Assembly (NCBI GenBank): GCA_031289095.1
Contig: JAITQD010000026.1
Span: forward strand, 1 to 48,878
DNA: 48,878 nt
DNA from: Azoarcus sp.
GTDB lineage: Bacteria > Pseudomonadota > Gammaproteobacteria > Burkholderiales > Rhodocyclaceae
Reading direction: 5' to 3'
Of this stretch, positions 17,893 through 25,911 are shown piece by piece. Position 1 is the stretch's first letter, and every line of letters starts with the position of its first letter. The translations under genes were made by a program, and so were the position numbers. The notes under the pieces are model-generated. The model did no database searches, was not told where the DNA came from, and worked only from the letters and a program-made list of their open reading frames with translations.

Positions 17893-18461
17893 TGCCGATG
17901 CGCGCTTTTTCCTCCTCCCGTTTTTTCCGCAGCCGCGCGAACCTGTCCGTTGGCCTGTCCGTCCTCGCCGTGCTCGTGCCTGTGCTCGTCATCGTCGGCT
18001 ACCTTGCACACCAGTGGTTTTCGGCCAACACCGTCCTTGAACAGGGCGAACCCCGGCTTGCCCGGCTGCTCGGGCTGCGCGACGCAGCGGATCGGGTGCG
18101 GGAGGCGCGTGAGGCTGCCGAAGAAGCACTGTCGGCGACGGCCTATTCCGACGACATGCCATCAGACCGGGTTGGCACCGATCTGCAACAACGTCTGCGC
18201 ACCGCAGCGGACAGCGCTGGCGTGGCGATCAGCGGCAGCCAGGTCATCGAGGGCAGGGAGGAAAACGGCTTTGAGCAGGTCGTGGTGGCGATGAGCTTCG
18301 AGTCCTCGCACGAACAATTGCAGCAGCTTTTGCAGACGTTGGCGCAGCAGGCGCCAGCGGTGTACGTCGATAGCCTCACCCTCATGCCGGCCCGATCCCG
18401 CAGCGCCGACGGACGCCTGATCGTGCAGGCGCGGTTCTGCGTGCTGAGGCAGGCGTCGTGA
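17889..18461 (+). CDS. gspM: Type II secretion GspM/PilO-like protein
   Basis: 190-residue bitopic inner-membrane protein: a basic cytoplasmic head, one helix (SVGLSVLAVLVPVLVIVGYL), then a coiled coil and a small periplasmic alpha/beta domain. This is the GspM layout, and it partners the GspL periplasmic domain. Sequence likeness to named families is low, as usual for GspM; the assignment rests on topology and on the position between gspL and the gspN/C-like gene. It overlaps both neighbours by 4 bp. Confidence 0.85.
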   Translation: MMPMRAFSSSRFFRSRANLSVGLSVLAVLVPVLVIVGYLAHQWFSANTVLEQGEPRLARLLGLRDAADRVREAREAAEEALSATAYSDDMPSDRVGTDLQQRLRTAADSAGVAISGSQVIEGREENGFEQVVVAMSFESSHEQLQQLLQTLAQQAPAVYVDSLTLMPARSRSADGRLIVQARFCVLRQAS

Positions 18462-19222
18462 AACCGGGTTTGTTACCCATTCGCTTCCTCAATCCCGTTG
18501 CGTTTCTGGGCGGCGTCTGCTTCGGGCTGGGTGTGTTGATCGTTGTTTACTGGCTGATCTGCGGCCAGGCGCGCGCCTGGCCCAAGCCGCTTATCCCCGA
18601 CCCGGCAGTGCTTGCGACCCATGTCATCGTCCGTCCCGAGCCGGCTCCCGCCGTTGTCGAAGCCATCGTCGAGCGCCCCCTGTTCCTGCCCGGTCGGCAG
18701 GCGCAGGCGCAATCTTTTTCCGGCACAGAAGATGCGTCTGTCGAGGCCGGTTCGCTGAGCGACGCCCGTTTGGTCGGCATCGCCTCCGAACCCGAAGGCG
18801 GCGTCGCCATCATTTCGAGCGGCGGTTCGCAGTTTCGCGTGCGTCAGGGCGAGGATGTCGACGGCTGGACGCTCAAACGCATCCGGAACAATGTCGCGCA
18901 CTTCGTGCGCGGCGACGAAACGCACGACCTGCAACTGATGTACCGGCACGACCAGCAATCTGCCGCCGGGGCACCGCCTGGTGGCAATCATCCGCCACAA
19001 GCGCCGTCCTTCATGCCGCCCGGAGCGCCACAAGCGCCGTCCTTCATACAGCCCGGGGTGCCGCCTGGTGGCAATTATCCGCCACAAGCGCCGTCCTTCA
19101 TCCAGCCCGGAGCGCCTGCGCCCGGCGGCAACCCTCCCCAGCCGAACGCCGGCTTGCCTCAGGGTGCGGAAGCGGCCTACCGTGAAGCCTTGATGCGGCA
19201 GGGCATCCAGCCGCCGCCGTAA
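18458..19222 (+). CDS. gspN: XpsN/GspC-like type II secretion protein with Pro-rich repeats
   Basis: 254 residues, starting with GTG. A cytoplasmic head and one membrane helix (VAFLGGVCFGLGVLIVVYWL) are followed by a periplasmic region with ARLVGIASEPEGGVAIIS and FRVRQGEDVDGWTLKRI, which matches the homology region that GspC and XpsN use to contact the secretin. The usual C-terminal PDZ or coiled-coil is replaced by a Pro/Gly-rich tail (about residues 172-235) with three QAPSF(M/I)xPG units. Its place directly before gspD is that of xpsN in Xanthomonas. It should bridge the inner-membrane platform and the secretin. The gene symbol follows that order; gspC would be equally defensible. Confidence 0.82.
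   Translation: MKPGLLPIRFLNPVAFLGGVCFGLGVLIVVYWLICGQARAWPKPLIPDPAVLATHVIVRPEPAPAVVEAIVERPLFLPGRQAQAQSFSGTEDASVEAGSLSDARLVGIASEPEGGVAIISSGGSQFRVRQGEDVDGWTLKRIRNNVAHFVRGDETHDLQLMYRHDQQSAAGAPPGGNHPPQAPSFMPPGAPQAPSFIQPGVPPGGNYPPQAPSFIQPGAPAPGGNPPQPNAGLPQGAEAAYREALMRQGIQPPP
18971..19120 (+). repeat. Imperfect in-gene tandem repeats (Pro-rich tail)
   Basis: CCACAAGCGCCGTCCTTCAT occurs three times, starting near 18995, 19028 and 19083, within longer units encoding GNxPPQAPSF and xxPGxP. Identical codon use across copies points to recent slippage or unequal recombination. Confidence 0.85.
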
Positions 19223-19248
19223 AAAACACACATGTGGCAAGTAACACT

Positions 19249-19277
19249 TTGCGTATCGGCGTCAGAGCGAAGATAAT
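19249..19277 (+). promoter_or_regulatory. Candidate promoter before gspD
   Basis: TTGCGT (19249-19254) and GATAAT (19272-19277) are 17 nt apart, in the 238-bp gap between the XpsN-like gene and gspD. The gap is unusual in an otherwise overlapping operon, so gspD may have its own promoter and a leader of about 175 nt. Confidence 0.4.
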
Positions 19278-19460
19278 TGCGGAAAACCGCGCGAGTGGAT
19301 CTGTGCGGAAATGGGACATTTTTCACACTCCAGAGCGGAAACGCTTCACGGGCCATCCATCTGGGGGCAGAATGTCTATCGTGTTGACGGAAAATCGTGG
19401 CTCCTCGGGGGAGGGGGTAGCGATCATGTAGTTTCATATGGCCTTTACAGTGTGAGAATC

Positions 19461-21815
19461 ATGTACGCGAAACCGATCCTTACCGCTTTGCTGGCGCTGG
19501 TTCTTGCCGGGTGTACACATGTCTCCCCTGGCGACGACGGTCAGAACGCGTCCTCCAACCGTGCCGGTTCCCCAGACCCGCTGCTTCCGGCAGCCTTGCG
19601 CGATGCCGGGGATGAGCGTACCGCGCCCACCCTGTTCCCCGGCAGCGACGCCATGATCAACACGCCCTCGGCGCGCGGCTCGATTGCCGCCAAGGGCGAG
19701 GCGGTGACGTTGAGCTTCGAGCAGGCTCCCGTCACCGAGGTCGTGCACGCCGTGCTTGGCGATCTTCTCCGGCTCGACTATTCCATCGTGACGCCGTTGG
19801 GCGGTGAAGTCACCCTGCGCACCCAGGGGCCGGTAGCGCGTTCCGAAGTCATTCCCCTGCTTGAATCCGTGCTTCAGGCCAACGGCATCGCCCTGCGGGC
19901 CGACGCCTCGGGCCGTTACCAGGTTGGCAATATCGAGGCGCTGAAAGCCGTGCCGCGCCTGCCGGCTTCCAGCAAGGATCTGCCCGCCAGTGGCGGCAGT
20001 CTGCTCGTGCCGCTGCAATACATCGGCGCAGCAGAAATGGCCGAAATCCTGCGTCCGATCACTGGGCAGGACGCCCTGCAACGCGTCGACACCACGCGTA
20101 ACCTGCTCGTGCTCTCCGGCACCCGCAACGAAATTGATGGCTGGCTCGAAATCATCCGCACCTTTGACGTCGATTTCTTCAAGGGCATGTCGGTGGGGCT
20201 CTTTCCGCTCACCCACACCACGGTGGGCGAGGTTGAATCCGCCTTGCAGGCATTGATCGGCGCGGAAACGAAGGCATCGTCTTCCGCAGATAACGACCAG
20301 CAGGGCAGCCCCAATGCGCAGTTCGGCGCGGCTCCGGGCATGCCGCCCGCCGCCATGGCCGCCATGGGTGTGGGCGGGAAAGCGAAGGAGGGTGCAGCCG
20401 GGCCGTTGCAGGGACTCATCCGCATCGTGCCAATCGAGCGTCTCAACGCCCTCATGGTTGTCACGCCGCGCGCGCACTACCTCAACCTGGTCAAAACCTG
20501 GATTGAGCGTCTCGACCGTCCCAGCGAAGGCAACGGCGAATCCCGTCTCTGGATTTACCCAGTGCAGAACGGCTCGGCGGAGCACTTGGCGAACCTGCTC
20601 AACGGCCTGTATGGCGATTCCACCTCAATGCCGAACCCCTTCTTCGGCGGCGCGGGCGTGGCCAACAGCCTGCCGAACGCCTCGCGCTTCATGAATTCCT
20701 CGAACGGCGCGAATGCCAGTGGCCGCCTCGGCGGCAGTGGCGGGCTGGGCAGCGGCTCGTCCCTGGGCGGCAACGGCAACAACAATGGCGCCACCATCAC
20801 CCAGGTTGCCCTCGGCGAGAACGTCCGCGTCGTGGCCGATCCGAACAAGAACGCGCTCCTCATCTACGCCAACCAGCGCGATTACCGCCGCATCGAGGAA
20901 GCCCTGCGCCGTCTCGATTCTGCGCCCACACAAGTGCTGATCGAAGCCTCCATCATCGAAGTCACCTTGAATGATGACCTGCAATATGGCTTGCAGTGGC
21001 ATTTCAACGACACCTTCAAGGACGGTTATAGTGGCAAGGGCGGGCTGTACAATGCCGCCAATCAGATGCTGGCCAACCCTGCGGCGGGGTTTGCCTATAC
21101 CCTGCTCAACGGTGCCGGCGATATTCGTGTCGTGCTCAACGCACTCGCCGAAAAGTCTCTGCTCAACGTGTTGTCCAACCCCAACGTGATGGTGCTCGAC
21201 AACCACACTGCCACGATCCAGGTCGGCGACCAGGTGCCGGTGCAGTCCGCCGAGGTGGTGACGGATGGTGGAACCAACATCCAGCAGACCACATACCGCG
21301 ATACTGGCGTGCTGCTCAGCGTCAAACCTTCGGTCAACTCTGGCGACATGGTGACACTGGATGTTGACCAGTCAATCGTCGACGTTGGCGCGCAGGCGGG
21401 CGTCAATGGGCAGCCCACTTTCGACCAGCGCACCATCGTGAGCAAGGTCGCGGTGCGTTCAGGCGAAACCATCGTCCTTGGCGGTCTTATCCGTGACAAG
21501 AAGACGAGTGGCAAGAGCGGCGTGCCGCTGTTGAAGGACATCCCGCTTCTTGGCGCGCTTTTCCGTTCTACCAATGAAACCACCAAACGCACCGAGTTGA
21601 TCGTGATGCTCACGCCGCGCGTGATTCGCACTGGGAAGGACGTGCGTCAGGTGGGTGCTGAAATGCGTCGGCGCATGATTGGCTTGGACAGCCTGCGCGG
21701 CGAAGCTGCCACACATGTGAAGCGCCTGGAACAACCGCAAGAACCCGCTCCGGTTCGTCGCGCTCCGAGACCGGAAGCACCGGCTGATCCTTTCGCTCCC
21801 GACCGCGACCGGTAA
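19461..21815 (+). CDS. gspD: Type II secretion secretin GspD
   Basis: GspD forms the multimeric outer-membrane channel. The 784-residue protein begins with a lipoprotein signal peptide whose lipobox is LAGC (Cys18), so it may be self-piloted and need no separate pilotin. N-domains follow (QAPVTEVVHAVLGDLL; VPLQYIGAAEMAEILRPI; MSVGLFPLTHTTVGEVESAL), then a Gly/Ser/Asn-rich loop (about 415-445) and the secretin core with QVPVQSAEVV, GVLLSVKPSVNSGDMVTL and RTELIVMLTPRVIR. ATG 19461 was chosen because it starts the lipoprotein signal; the frame is open further upstream but makes no signal peptide. Last gene of the operon, followed by a strong terminator. Confidence 0.95.
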   Translation: MYAKPILTALLALVLAGCTHVSPGDDGQNASSNRAGSPDPLLPAALRDAGDERTAPTLFPGSDAMINTPSARGSIAAKGEAVTLSFEQAPVTEVVHAVLGDLLRLDYSIVTPLGGEVTLRTQGPVARSEVIPLLESVLQANGIALRADASGRYQVGNIEALKAVPRLPASSKDLPASGGSLLVPLQYIGAAEMAEILRPITGQDALQRVDTTRNLLVLSGTRNEIDGWLEIIRTFDVDFFKGMSVGLFPLTHTTVGEVESALQALIGAETKASSSADNDQQGSPNAQFGAAPGMPPAAMAAMGVGGKAKEGAAGPLQGLIRIVPIERLNALMVVTPRAHYLNLVKTWIERLDRPSEGNGESRLWIYPVQNGSAEHLANLLNGLYGDSTSMPNPFFGGAGVANSLPNASRFMNSSNGANASGRLGGSGGLGSGSSLGGNGNNNGATITQVALGENVRVVADPNKNALLIYANQRDYRRIEEALRRLDSAPTQVLIEASIIEVTLNDDLQYGLQWHFNDTFKDGYSGKGGLYNAANQMLANPAAGFAYTLLNGAGDIRVVLNALAEKSLLNVLSNPNVMVLDNHTATIQVGDQVPVQSAEVVTDGGTNIQQTTYRDTGVLLSVKPSVNSGDMVTLDVDQSIVDVGAQAGVNGQPTFDQRTIVSKVAVRSGETIVLGGLIRDKKTSGKSGVPLLKDIPLLGALFRSTNETTKRTELIVMLTPRVIRTGKDVRQVGAEMRRRMIGLDSLRGEAATHVKRLEQPQEPAPVRRAPRPEAPADPFAPDRDR

Positions 21816-21838
21816 AAACGAGAGTCTCTTGGCCCATC

Positions 21839-21878
21839 AACGCCGCGCCCCGGAGAAACTGCCGGGGCGCGGCGTTTT
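21839..21878 (+). terminator. Strong terminator closing the type II secretion operon
   Basis: CGCCGCGCCCCGG (21841-21853) pairs perfectly with CCGGGGCGCGGCG (21862-21874), extended by AA/TT, with an 8-nt loop and a TTTT run. It lies 24 bp after the gspD stop. The remaining stretch to 22084 shows nothing recognisable. Confidence 0.92.
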
Positions 21879-22084
21879 GCCTTTGGGCGGCACCACAGGA
21901 GCGAAAGCGCGACGGGCGCTGGACTTCTAAGCCGGTGCGCCTTTCACCCCCGGCTACCACTTGCGGGCATCAGGGCGGGTGTTTGCCCGGAGGTCGCCTC
22001 ATGGGGTCGCTTCAGGAAACGGATAGAGTCGAGATGTGATGGGGTGACGACAGGTTCAAACGCCGCCGCGCTAGTACGTCCTCG

Positions 22085-23362
22085 TCACCGCTCGAACATC
22101 AACTGCCCTTCCACCAGCGTGTAGCGCACCTGTCCCGGCAGTTCTTCGCCGAGGAAAGGTGTGTTTTTGCCCTGGCTCTTGAGGCTGTCGCGGCTGATGA
22201 TGTGGCGGGCGGCGGGGTCGAACACGCAGACGTCGGCGCGCGCGCCGGGGGCGAGGTGACCGGCTTTGGTGATGCCGACAAGCCGCGCCGCATCCGAGGT
22301 GATCCGCGCCAGCGCGACGAGAAGCGGTAGTTTGTGTTTCCCAGCCCATTTCAGGGTGAGCGGCAGCAGCAGTTCGAGGCCAGTCGCACCTGGTTCCGAT
22401 TCGCTGAAAGGTTTGAGTTTGTGATCGTCGTCGACCGGGGTGTGGTCGGAGCACAGGGCATTGATGCGCCCATCGGCGAGGGCGCGCGCAAGGGCGTCGC
22501 GGTCGCGCGGGCTGCGCAACGGCGGTACGAGGTGGCAGTGGGTGTTGAAGTGGCCGATGTCGCGGTCGCACAGGTGCAGGTGGTTGATCGACACGTCGCA
22601 GGTGACGTCCATGCCGTCGGCGCGCGCCTGGTCGATCAGGCGGAGCCCTTCGGCGCTCGACAGGCGGGTGACGTGCAGGCGCGCACCGGTGGCCTTGGCC
22701 AGTTGCAGGTAGGTGAAAAGCGCTACGGTTTCGGCGGCGACGGGGATACCGGGCAGGCCGAGACGGCTGGCAACGTCGCCGTCGTGCGCAAAGCCGCCGC
22801 GTGTGAGGAAGGGCGCGAGCGGTTGCAGCCAGACGCGAAAGCCGAAGGTGGCGGCGTACTGCATGGCGCGCATCAGCACCAGATGGTCGACGATGGGTTC
22901 GTTGGCCTGCGAGAAGGCGACGCAGCCGGCTTCGACCAGTTCGGCCATTTCGGAGAGGCGTTCGCCCTTGAGCGCGATGGTCAGAGCGCCGACGGGGTAG
23001 ATGTGGGCGCGGTTGAGCTTTTTGGCGCGGTAGCAGAGCATTTCGACCAGGCCCGGTTCGTCGAGGGCGGGGTCGGTGTCGGGCGGAATCGCCACGCTGG
23101 TGACGCCGCCAGCCATGGCCGCGTCGAGTTCGGATTCGAGGGTGGCGCGGTATTCAAAGCCCGGTTCGCGCAGGCGGGCGGCAAGGTCGATCAGGCCGGG
23201 GGCGACGACGAGGCCGTCGGCGGCAAGGGTGCGTTCGGCGGCGAAGCCGTCGGGGGCCTGACCCAGGGCGACGATTTTGCCTTCGGCGATGAAGACGTCC
23301 TGAACGCGGTCGATTTGGTGCGCGGGATCGACGACCCGGCCATTGGTGATGCGGATTTTCAT
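22085..23362 (-). CDS. pyrC': Dihydroorotase-like PyrC' (probably non-catalytic)
   Basis: This 425-residue amidohydrolase-fold protein has the dihydroorotase layout but lacks the metal site. The usual PGLIDxHxHLREPG reads PGLIDLAARLREPG, so both HxH ligands are gone, and the following NTNP-like region reads PPDTDPALDEPG. In Pseudomonas and relatives, such inactive PyrC' proteins (PyrX) sit beside pyrB and are needed to assemble a dodecameric aspartate carbamoyltransferase. I infer the same role here. A catalytic dihydroorotase must be encoded elsewhere. It lies 10 bp after pyrB. Confidence 0.93.
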   Translation of the reverse strand: MKIRITNGRVVDPAHQIDRVQDVFIAEGKIVALGQAPDGFAAERTLAADGLVVAPGLIDLAARLREPGFEYRATLESELDAAMAGGVTSVAIPPDTDPALDEPGLVEMLCYRAKKLNRAHIYPVGALTIALKGERLSEMAELVEAGCVAFSQANEPIVDHLVLMRAMQYAATFGFRVWLQPLAPFLTRGGFAHDGDVASRLGLPGIPVAAETVALFTYLQLAKATGARLHVTRLSSAEGLRLIDQARADGMDVTCDVSINHLHLCDRDIGHFNTHCHLVPPLRSPRDRDALARALADGRINALCSDHTPVDDDHKLKPFSESEPGATGLELLLPLTLKWAGKHKLPLLVALARITSDAARLVGITKAGHLAPGARADVCVFDPAARHIISRDSLKSQGKNTPFLGEELPGQVRYTLVEGQLMFER

Positions 23363-23372
23363 CGCTTGTTCC

Positions 23373-24332
23373 TCATTGACCGGCGAGCATGCTCATGACC
23401 GCCATGCGTACGGCAATGCCGAAAGTCACTTGCGGCAGGATGACCGCCTGCGCGCCATCGGCGACGGCGGAGTCGATTTCGATGCCGCGGTTGAGCGGCC
23501 CAGGGTGCATGACGATGGCGTCTGGCTTGGCGAGTTCGAGCTTCTCCGGCGTGAGTCCCCAGACTTTGTAGTATTCCTGCGGTGTGGGCAACAGCGCGCC
23601 CGCCATGCGTTCGTTCTGGAGCCGCAGCATCATGACGACGTCGACGCCGCGCAAGCCTTCGCGCATGTCGTTGAAGGTGCGCACGCCCATAGTTTCGATG
23701 GCGGTCGGCAGCAGGGTTTTGGGGGCGATGACCCGTATTTCGGGGACGCCGAGCGTGCCGAGCGCGGCGATCTGGGAGCGTGCCACCCGCGAGTGCAGCA
23801 CGTCGCCGACGATGGCGACGATGAGGTTGCCGAAGTCGCGCTTGTAGTGGCGGATGGTGTACATGTCGAGCAGCCCCTGAGTGGGGTGTGCGTGCCGTCC
23901 GTCGCCGGCGTTGATGACGTGGATGTGATCGCGCCCGGTGGCCAGAAGGTGCTGGGCGATCAGCACCGGCGCGCCGCTGGCGGCGTGGCGCACGACAAAC
24001 ATGTCGGCGTGCATCGCGCAGAGGTTGTCGATGGTGTCGAGCAGGCTTTCGCCCTTGGCGGTGGAACTGGTCGAGACGTTGAGGTTCACGACGTCGGCGG
24101 TGAGGCGCTTGGCCGCAATCTCGAAGGTGGTGCGGGTGCGAGTGGAGTTTTCAAAGAACAGGTTGAAGATGCTCTTGCCGCGCAGCAAGGGCAGTTTTTT
24201 TACTTCGCGTTCGGCGACCTCGGTAAACGGCGCGGCGTGGTCGAGGATGCTGACGATGACTTCGCGCGGCAAACCGTCGAGGGTAAGCAGGTGTTGCAGT
24301 TCGCCGTGCCTGTTGAGCTGTGGGTTATGCAT
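23373..24332 (-). CDS. pyrB: Aspartate carbamoyltransferase catalytic subunit
   Basis: PyrB makes N-carbamoyl-aspartate from carbamoyl phosphate and aspartate, the first committed step of pyrimidine synthesis. The carbamoyl-phosphate loop [13 protein letters not shown], the [14 protein letters not shown] segment and [13 protein letters not shown] are all present. Length is 319 residues. It overlaps pyrR by 8 bp and is followed by pyrC'; no pyrI regulatory subunit is present, consistent with class A enzymes built from PyrB and PyrC'. Confidence 0.97.
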   Translation of the reverse strand: MHNPQLNRHGELQHLLTLDGLPREVIVSILDHAAPFTEVAEREVKKLPLLRGKSIFNLFFENSTRTRTTFEIAAKRLTADVVNLNVSTSSTAKGESLLDTIDNLCAMHADMFVVRHAASGAPVLIAQHLLATGRDHIHVINAGDGRHAHPTQGLLDMYTIRHYKRDFGNLIVAIVGDVLHSRVARSQIAALGTLGVPEIRVIAPKTLLPTAIETMGVRTFNDMREGLRGVDVVMMLRLQNERMAGALLPTPQEYYKVWGLTPEKLELAKPDAIVMHPGPLNRGIEIDSAVADGAQAVILPQVTFGIAVRMAVMSMLAGQ

Positions 24333-24825
24333 CGATCAACCTCAGGGTCAGGTTGCCGTCTTCCGTCTGTTCCAGTTGCAGGTTTTGCGACGCGGGTAAC
24401 GGTTCGGGCAGGGTGTGGGCGCAATAACGGGCGGCGATCGGCAATTCGCGTCCGCCACGGTCGACGAGCACCGCCAGTTCGACGCTGGCCGGGCGGCCAA
24501 AGTCGAAGACTTCGTTGAGGGCGGCGCGGGTGGTGCGACCGGTGTAGAGGACGTCGTCGACGAGGATGACCGCCGCGTCTTCGATGGAGAACGGGATGTC
24601 GGCGCGTTGCGGGCGGCCATGCAGCCCCCTTGCGCCGTAGTCGTCGCGGTAGAAGGAGATGTCGATGGCGCCGGGCGACTCCTTGAGGCCCAGCAGGGTG
24701 TGCAGTTGGCGCGCCAGCCATTCGCCGCCGGTGCGGATGCCGATCAGGACGGTGTTCGGCTGGATCTGCGGGCGGATTTGCTCGGCCAGGATGCGGCAGA
24801 GTGCTTCTGCGTCAGGAAATTGCAT
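24325..24825 (-). CDS. pyrR: PyrR bifunctional regulator/uracil phosphoribosyltransferase
   Basis: 166 residues of the type I phosphoribosyltransferase family; the PRPP loop is [18 protein letters not shown]. In Bacillus PyrR binds pyr mRNA and attenuates transcription; in proteobacteria it is often in front of pyrB-pyrC' but its RNA role is less clear. I see no attenuator stem-loop between the overlapping ruvX and pyrR genes, so any RNA target would lie elsewhere. It overlaps ruvX by 14 bp and pyrB by 8 bp. Confidence 0.94.
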   Translation of the reverse strand: MQFPDAEALCRILAEQIRPQIQPNTVLIGIRTGGEWLARQLHTLLGLKESPGAIDISFYRDDYGARGLHGRPQRADIPFSIEDAAVILVDDVLYTGRTTRAALNEVFDFGRPASVELAVLVDRGGRELPIAARYCAHTLPEPLPASQNLQLEQTEDGNLTLRLIDA

Positions 24826-25285
24826 GTCGGTGTGAGTCCAGAAAGTGTTGCAGGATAAGGCGGGCCGCCGCAGCGTCGAGTTTTTTCTTGCGCGCTTGCC
24901 AGCGCCGTACGCCAGCGGCGAGCAGGTCGCGTTCGGCTTCGACCGAACTGAGACGCTCGTCGGCGAAGATCACCGGCAGGCCAAAACGGCCATGCAGTTG
25001 GTTGGCGAAACGCCGGCAGTGTGGGGCGAGGGTGTGTTCACCCGCGCCATCGAGCGGGTGGGGCAGGCCGACGATGAGGGCGACGGGCCGCCATTCGCCG
25101 ATCAGGCGGGAGATGGCGGCAAAGCGTGCGGTATTGGTTTCGTCGGCGACAGTGGCGAGGGCGTTGGCAAGTCCCGTTTCGAGTTCGCCCGTGGCGATGC
25201 CGATGCGGGCGAGGCCGAAGTCGAAACCGAGAAGACAGCCGCGCGCGGGCAGGGGATGGGTAACGACTGGCGCGCCCTCAGGCAT
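24812..25285 (-). CDS. ruvX: Putative pre-16S rRNA nuclease RuvX/YqgF
   Basis: 157-residue RNase H-like fold. The first acidic residue lies in [14 protein letters not shown], the Glu in [12 protein letters not shown] and the last Asp in [13 protein letters not shown], the expected three acidic positions. The family processes the 5' end of 16S rRNA precursor and has been called a Holliday junction resolvase. ATG 25285 overlaps the end of algH by 8 bp; earlier in-frame starts would fall inside algH. Confidence 0.93.
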   Translation of the reverse strand: MPEGAPVVTHPLPARGCLLGFDFGLARIGIATGELETGLANALATVADETNTARFAAISRLIGEWRPVALIVGLPHPLDGAGEHTLAPHCRRFANQLHGRFGLPVIFADERLSSVEAERDLLAAGVRRWQARKKKLDAAAARLILQHFLDSHRHAIS

Positions 25286-25844
25286 GCCCGGCGACCACGC
25301 TGAGTTGGGTGAGATCAATGCCGAGCTTGTGCAGGGCGGCTGACAGGCGTTCTTCGGGCGGCAGGCCGAAGATGATGGACATGTCGGCAGGGATAGTGAG
25401 CCAGGCGTTGTCGGCGAGTTCCTGTTCGAGCTGGCCGGCCGTCCAGGCCGCGAAACCGAGGCTGACCAACACTTCGCGCGGTTCGCCTTTGCTGCCGATG
25501 GCTTGCAGGACGTCGCGGCTGCTGGTGAGGCCGATTTCGTCGTTGACCCGCAGGGTCGAATGCCAGTCGCCGGTGGGGCGGTGGAGAACGAAGCCGCGAT
25601 CGGTCTGCACCGGGCCGCCGAAATAGACAGGCTGCGCGGTGAAGCCTTCGGCGTCGAGTTTGAGTTCCACGCGCTCGAACAGGGTTCCCAATGTCATGTC
25701 GAGTGGACGGTTGACAATGACGCCGAGTGCACCCTGTTCGTTGTGTTCGGCGATGTAGGTAAGGGTGCGCGCGAAATGCGGATCGGCCATGTGCGGCATG
25801 GCGACCAGAAAGTGGTGTGTGAGGTTGCTCGAAACGGTATCCAT
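25278..25844 (-). CDS. algH: YqgE/AlgH family protein
   Basis: 188-residue cytoplasmic protein of the UPF0301 family: [15 protein letters not shown] near the N-terminus, [27 protein letters not shown] and the [14 protein letters not shown] segment. In Pseudomonas AlgH affects alginate expression, but its molecular function is not settled. It regularly precedes ruvX, as here, with translational overlap. A TAGAAT just before the ATG on this strand could be its -10. Confidence 0.94.
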   Translation of the reverse strand: MDTVSSNLTHHFLVAMPHMADPHFARTLTYIAEHNEQGALGVIVNRPLDMTLGTLFERVELKLDAEGFTAQPVYFGGPVQTDRGFVLHRPTGDWHSTLRVNDEIGLTSSRDVLQAIGSKGEPREVLVSLGFAAWTAGQLEQELADNAWLTIPADMSIIFGLPPEERLSAALHKLGIDLTQLSVVAGHA

Positions 25845-25911
25845 GCCCGTATTCTACGCTGTCACAGTTGGCGCGCGTGCGAATTGGAGCGCGAACGCCG
25901 CCATGCACCGC

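Noticed and set aside
24826-25277. PyrR attenuator or leader upstream of the pyr genes
   Set aside because: The region is fully occupied by ruvX and I see no anti-terminator/terminator pair.
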